A stretch of DNA of 64,000 nt from Pelotomaculum sp. (GCA_018435055.1 JAHDOA010000047.1:28518-92517); one strand, 5' to 3'. Numbered from the stretch's first letter, positions 43,526 through 51,233 are shown. Made by a program: numbers and translations. The notes: a model not told the origin generated them from the sequence alone.

Positions 43526-43747
43526 TTGGAAGCCGGCGTACGGAATAATATTTATGGCGAGATTGATGAAATCAAAAGGGATAATCTTATGGCTCAGGTG
43601 ACCATGTGAGTTGGTGGGTGAAAGGATAACGCAATCCGACTCACGTCCGTGATGACGGGAGACAGTCTGGAAGAAGCGGGATTTTCAAAAGGCGACAAAG
43701 TAAATGCTTTAGTCAAAGCTATTAATGTCGTTTTTGTTAAGCAATAA
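43526..43747 (+). pseudogene. Mop-like molybdopterin/molybdate-binding (TOBE) protein with two in-frame TGA codons
   Basis: A TTG start with a near-perfect GGAGGTGAATTTT leader opens a 73-codon frame. The first part (RNNIYGEIDEIKRDNLMAQV) and last part (SLEEAGFSKGDKVNALVKAI) match the small Mop/TOBE fold that binds molybdate, and lie in the same frame. Two TGA codons at 43607-43609 and 43619-43621 interrupt it, either side of VGG. Both are one C-to-T or G-to-T step from CGA/GGA. Most likely the gene is dead, since the neighbouring molybdenum hydroxylase genes are decayed; readthrough or selenocysteine is a less likely alternative. Confidence 0.6.
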
Positions 43748-43760
43748 AATAATTTAGAAG

Positions 43761-43788
43761 AAAAGAGCTTTCGGGCTCTTTTCCTTTT
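43761..43788 (+). terminator. Terminator after the Mop-like gene
   Basis: AAAAGAGC at 43761-43768 pairs with GCTCTTTT at 43775-43782 around a six-base loop, followed by TTCCTTTTT. It directly follows the Mop-like frame. Confidence 0.7.
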
Positions 43789-43800
43789 TGGGTTGGCAGC

Positions 43801-43827
43801 AGGGGGACAGTCCCCCTGACAGAATTA
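43801..43827. repeat. REP/MITE-like repeat copy (GGGGGACAGTCCCCC)
   Basis: GGGGGACAGTCCCCCTGACA followed by GAATTA, a near-identical copy of 35859-35890. The GGGGGACAGTCCCCC core is almost fully palindromic. It sits 22 bases before a second, different inverted repeat. Confidence 0.6.
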
Positions 43828-43849
43828 GGGCAGAGTTTGTTTAATCAAA

Positions 43850-43929
43850 GGGGTCAGGCTTGAGATATTTACTTACTTATTTAACGGTATCCAAATGATC
43901 GAGTAAGTAAATATCTCAAGCCTGACCCC
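43850..43929. repeat. Perfect 28-bp inverted repeat (GGGGTCAGGCTTGA family)
   Basis: Two perfectly complementary 28-base arms (43850-43877 and 43902-43929) flank a 24-base loop. The left arm starts GGGGTCAGGCTTGAGATA and the right arm ends CAAGCCTGACCCC. The same core recurs at 50369-50398 and 50961-51047. Perfect long arms suggest a recent non-autonomous element or a REP/RAYT-type hairpin. It could also act as a strong RNA hairpin. Confidence 0.75.
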
Positions 43930-43984
43930 AGTGTATATATACGGGTGTTCTGCGAATAATAGCAGGCGAGGAGGTTTTTGCTAA

Positions 43985-44227
43985 ATGTCGCAGATCTTCT
44001 GTAGTGTCAGCAACTGTCATTACTACGGTCAGGGTAATTTGTGCAAAGCTGAAAGGATCATGGTCACCTCAGACACTATGTCGCAAAATTTATCTCCACA
44101 CATTGACGCTCCCTATGCCGACCAAATTACGCAGACACCTGTCACCAAATCGCCGGAAACATGCTGCAAGACATTTGTTCATAAAAATGATTTTTATCAA
44201 AACACAGACGGGGTTATGAAAAAATAA
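43985..44227 (+). CDS. DUF1540 cysteine-rich protein
   Basis: An 80-residue protein with the DUF1540 cysteine pattern: CSVSNCHYYGQGNLCKAERI at the N-terminus and ETCCKTFVHKNDF toward the end. The spacing of the cysteines is right for a small metal-binding module that occurs widely in Clostridia, often near spore or stress genes; its function is not known. The ATG lies 13 bases after GAGGAGG. It sits inside an otherwise decayed patch but itself looks intact. Confidence 0.8.
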   Translation: MSQIFCSVSNCHYYGQGNLCKAERIMVTSDTMSQNLSPHIDAPYADQITQTPVTKSPETCCKTFVHKNDFYQNTDGVMKK

Positions 44228-44253
44228 TATGTTTAAACCCGGGGGCTGGAATA

Positions 44254-44846
44254 TTGGATACATCTGTAGCAGTTGGCAAGAACATCCCGAAAAAAGAATC
44301 ATGGGATAAAGTGACCGGGGCGGCCAGGTATAACACCGATTTTAATCAGCCCGGACTTTTACATGCCTGGCTGGTTACCAGTCTGTACGGGCATGCCCTG
44401 ATCAAATCGATTGATCAGACAAAAGCCTTAGGACTCCCCGGTGTACTGGCGGTAGTCACGGGAGAAAGCCTGCCGCGGCTGGTGGGGCCGGTCCTGGAAG
44501 GCAGGGTTGGCCAGCGTGGATTATGAACCCCTTCCAACGGTAAACTCAATTCACGAGGCGCAGCATAAAAAAACGCTTCTTCATGCAGGGCTGGCCGCAT
44601 ACCGCCATGTAAAACCAGTTTATTCCATACCCTCAATTTCCAGGGTAAAAACCCGGTGTATTACGCCGGAGGCACTGAAATATCGTCAACTGCCACGCGC
44701 TGGCGGAAATCCATCCTGATGCAGACGAAGCTGTAATAAAAGAGTGGCTGCAGTCCAACTTGTGCCGCTGTACCGGGTATGAGGAAATCAGCAAAGCTGT
44801 TCACATGGTCCTATCTAAGAAAAATTGTAACAGTCAGGTATTTTAA
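44254..44846 (+). pseudogene. Remnants of a three-subunit molybdenum hydroxylase (xanthine/CO dehydrogenase family)
   Basis: Fragments of three subunits are packed into 590 bases. First, 44254-44526 encodes the N-terminus of the molybdopterin subunit (VTGAARYNTDFNQPGLLHAW), and VDYEPLPTV continues it in another frame near 44516. Next, around 44644-44690, [13 protein letters not shown] is the start of the FAD subunit's PCMH domain. Finally 44688-44846 reads as the C-terminus of the [2Fe-2S] subunit, with [12 protein letters not shown]. None is a full gene. Together with the dead Mop-like gene this is a lost molybdenum-enzyme locus. Confidence 0.8.
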
Positions 44847-44908
44847 CAAGGGCAGCGGCATATTTTATCAAATATTTGTGATGCTAGCAAAAATAAATAA
44901 CCAAACAA

Positions 44909-44948
44909 AGCCCTCAGAGCTATAGGTGCGCCTGAGTGCTGTTTTTTA
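44909..44948 (+). terminator. Terminator before the amidase gene
   Basis: AGC-CTCAG pairs with CTGAG-GCT (one mismatch) around a 14-nt loop, followed by TTTTTT. It ends the decayed hydroxylase patch. The remaining 170 bases before the amidase gene show no other gene. Confidence 0.5.
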
Positions 44949-45119
44949 TACGTCATCCTGCATAATCCAGTTATACAATACTCACATTTGCTTGAGTCGA
45001 TGAATAACCTGAATTTATATAGGACTTTGTCACGGCGCTATGATATATAGGGATAATTACCAATTATGGCATCTTAATGATATGAATCCAAAAAGTAAAG
45101 GAGGTGTTATATTGTCTTC

Positions 45120-46019
45120 ATGAAATTGCCAAGGATAACAAATATTTGGTCTAAGATTTTAGAAAATGAGATGGGAGAATTTTTTTCGCAAGTAGTTATT
45201 GAATCCACCGGTCACTTTGAAACTGCAATAAGACAGGCAGATGGGAAAACTATGCTGGAAGGTGCGGGCGTGGTAGCCAATATGCCGGTTGGGTCAGTTG
45301 AAGTTTATGATGGACTGATCAGTAATTTATATTTAAACCAAATAGACGATGACAAAATAAAAGTTATTGTAGACAACGAGCACCCGTCGGAATTTGAGTA
45401 TGAGGTCACTGGAGAACTGCCGGTAAGGTTCATTATCAACATGGAAAGGAGCTTCATCTTCAAGCTTTTTCACGACAAAAAAATAGTTATTGATCCCGGA
45501 CATGGAGGCGCCGACGTTGGCGGCCGCGGACCAGTTAACCTGGTTGAGAAGAATGTGGTAATGCCCATTGCTTTAGACCTGCAGAAACTGTTCAAACAAG
45601 CTGGGGCCCAGGTTTTTTTAACCAGGCAGGAGGATCTGGCAGTTTCGCTCAGGGAGCGTCGCGAGGTTGCCAGGAGTTGTCACGCGGACCTTTTCGTCAG
45701 TATTCATACCAATGCCAATGTGGACAGTAAGGTAGGCGGGGTGGCTGTAAATTATTCTCCGGAAAGCCCGGAGAGCGCCAGGCTGGCCTGGTTGGTTAAA
45801 GAGGAATTAGTAAGAAAGCTAAAACTGGCGGATCGCGGCAGCAAAAAATTAAAAGCTTACAGCGCAATGGGGACTGTCCCGGCCATCGAGGTCGAGGTGG
45901 TGACCATTACCAACTGGGTTGAAGAAGGATTGTTGCGCAGTCCGACCATACACAAGAAAGCCGCTGAGGGGATATTCAACGGGGTGAAGGACTACCTGGC
46001 CGGCCAATTTCCACAATAG
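45120..46019 (+). CDS. N-acetylmuramoyl-L-alanine amidase (AMIN + Amidase_3)
   Basis: A 299-residue zinc amidase that cleaves between N-acetylmuramic acid and the peptide stem of peptidoglycan. Residues 1-115 look like an AMIN-type beta domain (VVANMPVGSVEVYDGLISNL); residues 120-295 are Amidase_3: VIDPGHGGADVGG (zinc His), NLVEKNVV (Glu), FVSIHTNAN (zinc His) and TVPAIEVEVV (catalytic Glu). No signal peptide is obvious, unlike most cell-wall amidases. The ATG has AAGGAGGTG somewhat far upstream (about 14 bases). It may act in sporulation or germination like CwlD; that is inference. The F420-ligase-like gene follows 11 bases later. Confidence 0.85.
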   Translation: MKLPRITNIWSKILENEMGEFFSQVVIESTGHFETAIRQADGKTMLEGAGVVANMPVGSVEVYDGLISNLYLNQIDDDKIKVIVDNEHPSEFEYEVTGELPVRFIINMERSFIFKLFHDKKIVIDPGHGGADVGGRGPVNLVEKNVVMPIALDLQKLFKQAGAQVFLTRQEDLAVSLRERREVARSCHADLFVSIHTNANVDSKVGGVAVNYSPESPESARLAWLVKEELVRKLKLADRGSKKLKAYSAMGTVPAIEVEVVTITNWVEEGLLRSPTIHKKAAEGIFNGVKDYLAGQFPQ

Positions 46020-46029
46020 AGGTGATAGC

Positions 46030-46686
46030 GTGATCAGAGCGCGGATACCCATTCGTACACATATAGTTACCGAGCAGGACGATATTGTTGATGTTGTAAA
46101 CAAGTATACAGGAGAAATTGTTGAGCCCGGCGATATTATCAGCATTGCCGAAAGCGTGGTGGCTATTTCACAGGGCAGGGCAATACTGCCGGACACTGTA
46201 AGAGCGGGTTTTTTAGCCAGATTTCTCTGCCGCTTTCCAGGCAAGGACGGCAGCCTGGCTACTCCCCAGGCCATGCAGCTGGCTATTTCAGAAACAGGGA
46301 CATGGAAAATCCTCCTTGGCGTTGCCGCGGCTTTTATGGGCAGGTTGGTTGGGCGCAGGGGGGATTTTTACCGGGTTGCCGGACATCACCTGGCGCTCAT
46401 CGACGACGTGGCCGGGACGATGTGGCCATTTGAGAAACATATCATACTCGGTCCCAAAAATCCCCAGCAGGTTGTTGAGGCAGTTAAGGAAGCCACAGGC
46501 GCGGAGGCGGTCATAGTTGATGTGAATGATAAACGCAATGTTGATGTCCTGGCTTTCTCCAGCGGGATCGATGCCGGGAGTCTAATCAAGGATCTGGCTG
46601 ATAATCCTTTCGGCAATGATGACCAGCAAACCCCTATTGTCATTATAAGAACCGGGGAAGACGAAAGCAGTACAGAGCCATCATAA
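46030..46686 (+). CDS. Coenzyme F420:L-glutamate ligase-like protein
   Basis: A 218-residue protein of the CofE/FbiB ligase-like family. It has RIPIRTHIVTEQDDIVDVVN, then GEIVEPGDIISIAESVVAIS, the conserved metal/substrate loop of the family, and later ISETGTWKILL and LALIDDVAGTMWPF. It starts with GTG behind AGAGGTGATAGC, right after the amidase gene. Most Clostridia do not use F420 in a known way, and these short homologues are widespread there; a gamma-glutamylation of another cofactor or amine is possible. The family fit is good but the substrate is unknown. Confidence 0.8.
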   Translation: MIRARIPIRTHIVTEQDDIVDVVNKYTGEIVEPGDIISIAESVVAISQGRAILPDTVRAGFLARFLCRFPGKDGSLATPQAMQLAISETGTWKILLGVAAAFMGRLVGRRGDFYRVAGHHLALIDDVAGTMWPFEKHIILGPKNPQQVVEAVKEATGAEAVIVDVNDKRNVDVLAFSSGIDAGSLIKDLADNPFGNDDQQTPIVIIRTGEDESSTEPS

Positions 46687-46744
46687 AGGGGCAATTGCCG
46701 CGATTAAAGAACAACAAAAAAGAGAGGTGGAAAGCCTGGCTTTT

Positions 46745-46826
46745 AGGCGGCCGCCCCGGAATAGGGATGTGATCCCATAGCCGGCGTTTTAGTCCAGTGA
46801 AGCCGCCTCCCGTTAGTCGGCGGGAG
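46745..46826 (+). other. Candidate structured 5' leader of the arginine decarboxylase gene
   Basis: Within the 225-base gap before PvlArgDC: AGGCGGC (46745) pairs with GCCGCCT (46802) as a 7-bp closing stem; inside it CCGG (46756) pairs with CCGG (46781), and GGGAT (46764) pairs with ATCCC (46772) around a GTG loop. A following hairpin, CTCCCG (46807) with CGGGAG (46821), shares bases with the closing stem, so the two are mutually exclusive. This layout is that of a switch, but no known riboswitch class is recognised. Confidence 0.4.
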
Positions 46827-46911
46827 AGAAAGGTAAATAAAATACGGTTTATTCTTATAGACAGGTATAGACAGTATTTGTTTTGCCTTTTTAAAAACCA
46901 GGTTAACAAAA

Positions 46912-47370
46912 ATGCTACCAACACCAAAAAAATTTTTTGTTACGGCCGGCAGCGCTTCGGGGGAAAATTATTTGAATGCATTTGATAATGCGCTCTTAAA
47001 AGCGGGGATCGGCAATTTGAACCTGCTCAAGGTGTCCAGTATCCTTCCCCCGGGGGTACAATACTGTCCGGAAATAGATATACCACCCGGCTCTCTAATA
47101 CCTACAGCCTACAGCCGCATTATCAGTGATGCGCCCGGGGAAACAATATCCGCGGCGGTGGGGGTCGGACTCTCGCAGGATACCTTTGGGGTGATCATGG
47201 AATATTCGGGAAAATGCGGTAAGGATTATGCTGAAGAAACCATTCGGCAGATGCTGAAGAATGCTTTTGATGCCAGAGGTATGGAACTGGTTGACGTTAA
47301 GATAGCCTCTACAGAGTACCGGGTAGAAACCATAGGATGCGCCCTCGCTGCAGTACCCCTGTGGTACTGA
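46912..47370 (+). CDS. pdaD: Pyruvoyl-dependent arginine decarboxylase
   Basis: A 152-residue PvlArgDC, which converts arginine to agmatine for polyamine synthesis. The self-cleavage site is visible in LLKVSSILPPGVQY near residue 45: the chain is cut between the serines and the new N-terminal serine becomes the pyruvoyl group. GETISAAVGVGLSQD and IASTEYRVETIGCALAAVPL are typical family segments and the length is standard. The ATG has only a weak AGG upstream, consistent with control through the structured leader. No agmatine-using gene is next door. Confidence 0.9.
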   Translation: MLPTPKKFFVTAGSASGENYLNAFDNALLKAGIGNLNLLKVSSILPPGVQYCPEIDIPPGSLIPTAYSRIISDAPGETISAAVGVGLSQDTFGVIMEYSGKCGKDYAEETIRQMLKNAFDARGMELVDVKIASTEYRVETIGCALAAVPLWY

Positions 47371-47723
47371 ATATTTACCAGTCCTGCGGCATCAGCTCCG
47401 GAATTAACAAACCAGGCTTAATCACCGGCGGTATGTGGTAAAACCCGGTCTTTAGGCTGTTGGAAAAAATCCGGAAAAAAAGAAAAGTTCTAGTAATCCC
47501 ATGATAACGCCGGTTTCCAGGCCTGTACAGACGCTGAAACCGATAAGTTAAGGCAGAGTCCTTTGGGCTTTGTTTTTTTATTGCTGCTGTAATAAAAAAT
47601 TACAGTTGAGGAAACCGTAAGCATAGGCTTCAGAATGTGGATTCTATGGTGTGGGGGACAAGCCTGTTACAGGTTTCCAACTCTTTATAAAAAAAATGAA
47701 ATGATTGAACGGAGGTACATTCA
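47371..47723 (+). other. Structured intergenic leader upstream of cfa
   Basis: A 353-base gap with no gene but several perfect stems: CGGTTTC (47511) with GAAACCG (47536); a terminator-like GCAGAGTCC (47553) with GGGCTTTGT (47565) followed by seven Ts; CTGTAAT (47587) with ATTACAG (47599); then a nested set GGAAACC (47610)/GGTTTCC (47672), AGGCTT (47625)/AAGCCT (47660), AGAAT (47632)/ATTCT (47641). The last set ends 45 bases before cfa. No known RNA family is recognised. Confidence 0.5.
47553..47579 (+). terminator. Terminator-like hairpin between PvlArgDC and cfa
   Basis: A 9-bp stem with three G-U pairs (GCAGAGTCC/GGGCTTTGT, three-base loop) followed by a run of seven T residues. It could simply end upstream transcription, or act as the expression platform of an upstream structured element. 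Confidence 0.55.
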
Positions 47724-48908
47724 ATGAAAAAATCAGCGCTGCAGTCCTTTTTTAGAAACATCCGGCATGCTCACTGCAAAGTTGTTTACTGGGACGGCGA
47801 GGTGGTAAAATACGGCGCGGGTGAACCCAGGACCACTATTATTTTCAAAAAAGCGCCTGCGCTGAATTTGGAGGACCCAGTGCTGGCTTTTGGTGAAGCC
47901 TATATGGATGGAGCGGTTGATTATGAGGGTGATTTAGAGGAAATCATCAGGGTAGCCGGATTGAATAAAGACCATTTTCCCACTACCGGCTTGGGGGGCA
48001 AAGTACTCGCGGCGATGCAAGCGCTGAACAAAACCGTCACCAAAGAAAAACAGAGGGAAAATATCCAACACCACTATGATCTGGGCAATGATTTTTTCTC
48101 CCTGTGGTTGGACGAGACTATGAGTTATTCCTGCGCATATTTCAAAACTCCCGGGCTGTCGTTGTTCCAGGCCCAGATGGCCAAGATAGACCATGTCATA
48201 AAAAAACTAAATTTGCGTTCCGGCGAGCGCCTGCTGGATATAGGAAGCGGCTGGGGCTGGCTGATTATCAGGGCGGTCGAGCTCTATGGTGTAAAGGCTC
48301 TGGGTATTACGCTCAGCGAAGAACAATACCAGGCCGCCCGGGAAAAAATCCACAGCATGGGGCTGGCGGACCGGGTGGATGTGCGGCTGGTGAACTATCT
48401 GGATCTCGATGAAAATGAACTTCAGTTTGACAAGATAGTTAGCATCGGCATGTTTGAACACGTCGGCAAAGCAAATTTGCGCAAGTATATGGAGAAGGTG
48501 GACAGGCTGCTGGCGCCCGGCGGACTCTCCCTCCTGCATACGATCACCGGCATGCTGGAAAAAGGGGTGAACTCCTGGATAGAAAAATATATTTTTCCGG
48601 GCGGCTATATACCGAGCCTGCGCGAAACAGTCTGGCTGCTGCCCGAATATGACTTTCACCTGCTCCATGCCGAAAGCCTGCGCCTGCATTATGCCTTGAC
48701 GCTGGATCAGTGGTATAAAAATTTTAGAGAGCATGTGGACGTTATTGAACAAAAATTCGGCAGGCGTTTTGTGCGCATGTGGGGTTTGTATCTGCGGGGA
48801 TGCGCAGCCTCATTTCGGGCTTCGGGGCTGGATGTTCACCAGCTGCTGTTTTCTAAAGGGCTTAACAACCAACTGCCGCTGACGTTTGAGCACATATATA
48901 ACCAGTAA
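47724..48908 (+). CDS. cfa: Cyclopropane-fatty-acyl-phospholipid synthase
   Basis: A 394-residue methyltransferase of the Cfa/Mycolic acid cyclopropane synthase family, which adds a methylene bridge to unsaturated fatty acids in membrane phospholipids. The SAM motif is LLDIGSGWGWLIIRAVELYG near residue 172; the lead-in QHHYDLGNDFFSLWLDETMS with YSCAYF is diagnostic; SIGMFEHVGKANLRKYM follows. It has the Cfa N-terminal domain and full length. The start ATG has GGAGGTACATTCA upstream. It may be controlled by the structured leader. Confidence 0.94.
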   Translation: MKKSALQSFFRNIRHAHCKVVYWDGEVVKYGAGEPRTTIIFKKAPALNLEDPVLAFGEAYMDGAVDYEGDLEEIIRVAGLNKDHFPTTGLGGKVLAAMQALNKTVTKEKQRENIQHHYDLGNDFFSLWLDETMSYSCAYFKTPGLSLFQAQMAKIDHVIKKLNLRSGERLLDIGSGWGWLIIRAVELYGVKALGITLSEEQYQAAREKIHSMGLADRVDVRLVNYLDLDENELQFDKIVSIGMFEHVGKANLRKYMEKVDRLLAPGGLSLLHTITGMLEKGVNSWIEKYIFPGGYIPSLRETVWLLPEYDFHLLHAESLRLHYALTLDQWYKNFREHVDVIEQKFGRRFVRMWGLYLRGCAASFRASGLDVHQLLFSKGLNNQLPLTFEHIYNQ

Positions 48909-48994
48909 AAAAACATAAACAAGGGTATTGGAGATAGTTGTAGAAACCTGAAGATGGACAGATACTTCCAATAATGGGCAAGGAGTTGAATATT

Positions 48995-49750
48995 ATGAAA
49001 ACAATCAGTTGGGAAATAAAGCTCGGCATCAGCCTGGTAATATTAGCGACGCTCATTTACACGCTCAAATATTTTATCCTGGGCGATCCAGTGAACACCT
49101 ACATGTATATTTTTAACGCAGCTGGTTTTCTGCCCCTCAATGTGCTGTTTGTCACAATAGTGATCAACAAGCTGCTCTCCATCAGAGCGCAGCGTGAAAG
49201 GCTGGAAAAATTAAACATGGTAATCGGCATGTTTTACAGTGAGATCGGCACTGAAATGCTGGCCCGCTTATCACACAACGACCCCGGAGTCGGCAAGATA
49301 AAAGACCATCTTCTGGTGAGTGACAGATGGTCCGAAAAAGATTTTAATGCTGTTAAGGAAATTATCAGCGCCCACGATTATCAGGTAGACGACAGCGATA
49401 TTGATTTTGCCATACTGTATAACTGGCTGGAGAGCAAAAGAGATTTTATCTTAAGGCTATTGGAAAACCCGGCTTTGTTGGAGCACGGCCCTTTTACCGA
49501 ACTGTTGCGCGCCTTGTCCCACCTGATGGACGAACTAAGCCGCAGGAGCAGTTTTACCACCCTGCCAAATACCGACATCAGCCACCTGTTCCTGGACCTC
49601 AACAGGGTTTACCGCCATCTGGCGATCCAGTGGCTCGGCTATATGCAGTATTTAAAGAAAAACTACCCGTATCTTTTCTCGTTCGCTATGCGGGTCAACC
49701 CTTTTGATGAGCATGCCACCCCGGTAGTGGGCGAAAGAATTGAAGCATAG
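48995..49750 (+). CDS. Membrane protein of unknown function with two N-terminal helices
   Basis: A 251-residue protein with two transmembrane helices near the N-terminus (LGISLVILATLIYTLKYFIL and FLPLNVLFVTIVINKLL) and a helical, charged cytoplasmic domain containing RAQRERLEKLNMVIGMFYSE and HLMDELSRRSSF. ATG 48995 is chosen because AAGGAGTTGAATATT precedes it. It lies 86 bases after cfa and might be a partner in membrane homeostasis, but this is only proximity. I recall similar proteins from Peptococcaceae without a function. Confidence 0.75.
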   Translation: MKTISWEIKLGISLVILATLIYTLKYFILGDPVNTYMYIFNAAGFLPLNVLFVTIVINKLLSIRAQRERLEKLNMVIGMFYSEIGTEMLARLSHNDPGVGKIKDHLLVSDRWSEKDFNAVKEIISAHDYQVDDSDIDFAILYNWLESKRDFILRLLENPALLEHGPFTELLRALSHLMDELSRRSSFTTLPNTDISHLFLDLNRVYRHLAIQWLGYMQYLKKNYPYLFSFAMRVNPFDEHATPVVGERIEA

Positions 49751-49790
49751 CTATGTTATCAGGTATTTTCGCAAAATAAAGGATACTACC

Positions 49791-50177
49791 TTACAATAGT
49801 GCGGGGATAAATTTTGCCAGCAGGTAGACATCCCCGTTGTCGGCCACAATCCGGTGTTTGATATTTTCGGGCGCTACTATGGAGACCCCCAGCTTACAGA
49901 TAAACTTTTTGCCGGCTAATTCGCCCTGCCCCACACCGCCGACAATATTGATAAACTCTATTTTGTCCTCGTGCACATGCTCGCCGATCTCAAAGCCGTC
50001 TTTGATCCGGATCAGGTGGCAGCTGAATTTGCCGCCGGATGAATCCCCTTTTACCAGGTGTTTTAAAAAGACACCGGCGAAACTGGGATGCGGGCGCCAT
50101 TCCAGGTCTGTTACATTAAGATCTTGATCAGTGTACACTACTTTACCTTCACTCAGTCCCTTGACAGTTTCGTTCAT
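49791..50177 (-). CDS. Cupin-domain protein
   Basis: A 128-residue single-domain cupin. The first cupin motif GEHVHEDKIEFINIVGGVG, with its metal-binding histidines and glutamate, and the second half GVSIVAPENIKHRIVADNGD (His) are visible. The start is set at ATG 50177 (MNETVKGL) because GAAAGGA lies 12 bases upstream; a longer version from 50207 is possible. It is convergent with the membrane-protein gene and stands alone. Small cupins sense or bind small molecules; the ligand is unknown. Confidence 0.82.
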   Translation of the reverse strand: MNETVKGLSEGKVVYTDQDLNVTDLEWRPHPSFAGVFLKHLVKGDSSGGKFSCHLIRIKDGFEIGEHVHEDKIEFINIVGGVGQGELAGKKFICKLGVSIVAPENIKHRIVADNGDVYLLAKFIPALL

Positions 50178-50368
50178 AATTATAACCATTCCTTTCTTGA
50201 GGCACAAAACGTCATAAAAGATTTTCTTTCAGACTTGCCCCCCTGTGATTTTTTTTAACGTGCATTTTTAATAAATTATAACACATCCGCCGGTTTATAG
50301 GGAAAACCGGTAATATTGATAAGATATAGGAAAGACATCCGGATATTGAGACGTTTACTGATCTAAAC

Positions 50369-50398
50369 GAGTAATTCAATAATTCAAGCCTGACCCCA
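50369..50398. repeat. Half copy of the GGGGTCAGGCTTGA repeat
   Basis: GAGTAATTCAATAATTCAAG followed by CCTGACCCC matches the right arm of the 50961-51047 repeat (GAGTAATTCAACAATTCAAG then CCTGACCC) almost exactly, and shares the core of 43850-43929. No left arm is seen nearby, so this is a solo arm. The rest of the 50208-50472 gap shows no gene. Confidence 0.65.
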
Positions 50399-50472
50399 TT
50401 GACCCCCCTGAGATTAAAGAATAAAGGCGTACCGCCGGGCCATAATAGAATTAAAATATGGAGGTGTGTTAA

Positions 50473-50862
50473 ATGCAGTTAGCGCCCGGTGAACGATCTA
50501 TATTATCCTATTTCCCCTCAACCAGCCAGGCGGAAAAGGCCGCATCAGCCTTGAAAAACGCCGGCATAGAAGAAGTGCAGGTGGACAGGGTGTCACGCTA
50601 TGGTGTTGAGATCGACGAAAACTACAACAATCCGATCAACAACGCTGATACGATCACAGGCCCGACGCTATATTCATCAAGCAGCAGGCTGGAGAACGCC
50701 GATACCAGGGTACTGCTGGGAGCGGATCCCTCTGTCAGCGGTTATGGTGACACTGGCTATGGTGTAGCAGGGAAAAAGGGCTTTATGGTGACAGTGGTGA
50801 CAAATGAGGAAAAACTTGACCAGGCATTAGATATTATCAAGCAGCACGGCGGGACGGTTTAA
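50473..50862 (+). CDS. Small uncharacterised protein (129 aa)
   Basis: A 129-residue protein: residues 1-45 resemble a ferredoxin-like alpha-beta unit found in general-stress-type proteins (SYFPSTSQAEKAASALKNAG, then IEEVQVDRVSRYG), a flexible Asn/Ser-rich middle, and a C-terminal strand-helix (GFMVTVVTNEEKLDQALDII then KQHGGTV). The whole looks like two half-domains that pack together. ATG 50473 has GGAGGTGTGTTAA. It is monocistronic between two repeats and ends in a terminator. I do not recognise an experimentally studied family. Confidence 0.8.
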   Translation: MQLAPGERSILSYFPSTSQAEKAASALKNAGIEEVQVDRVSRYGVEIDENYNNPINNADTITGPTLYSSSSRLENADTRVLLGADPSVSGYGDTGYGVAGKKGFMVTVVTNEEKLDQALDIIKQHGGTV

Positions 50863-50911
50863 AGATATCAGCGGGTTTGATTCAAAAAGAATCTCAGGCG
50901 CTTCACCTAAT

Positions 50912-50940
50912 ACCGCTCTTTTTCAGGCAGAGCGGTTTTT
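50912..50940 (+). terminator. Rho-independent terminator
   Basis: ACCGCTCT (50912-50919) pairs with AGAGCGGT (50929-50936) and is followed by TTTT. It ends the 129-aa gene. Confidence 0.85.
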
Positions 50941-50960
50941 GCTTGAGGCTAAAGGAGGGT

Positions 50961-51047
50961 AAAGGGTTCAGGCTTGAGATATTTACCTATTTATTGTTTA
51001 ATAATCAAATAATGAGTAATTCAACAATTCAAGCCTGACCCTTTTTT
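50961..51047. repeat. Second full copy of the GGGTCAGGCTTGA inverted repeat
   Basis: The left arm AAAGGGTTCAGGCTTGA (50961) pairs with TCAAGCCTGACCCTTT ending in a T-run (51047), with one unpaired base. The left arm continues GATATTTACCTATTTATT like 43850-43877, while the right arm matches 50369-50398. The T-run means it could also terminate transcription. Confidence 0.7.
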
Positions 51048-51233
51048 TTATATTCCCGCGCTCTATTAACAGGAGGATTTACCAACATTATGTCGAACAA
51101 CTAGTTGTTTATGGTTTTTCAAAAAGCAGCGCATAAAGCCGGCTGTAAGACATATACTTTTATTTCCGGCTTTTTTTGGATACAATGGAAGACAGGCGGC
51201 CGGGCTGGCCGCTATAGACTGGGAGGGTTACTT

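Noticed and set aside
47371..47723. A known riboswitch (c-di-GMP, SAM, ZTP, guanidine or fluoride) before cfa
   Set aside because: The stems are present but none of the conserved core sequences of those classes is found.
43850..51047. CRISPR array built from the GGGTCAGGCTTGA repeats
   Set aside because: Copies are several kilobases apart and form inverted repeats; there are no regular direct repeats with spacers and no cas genes.
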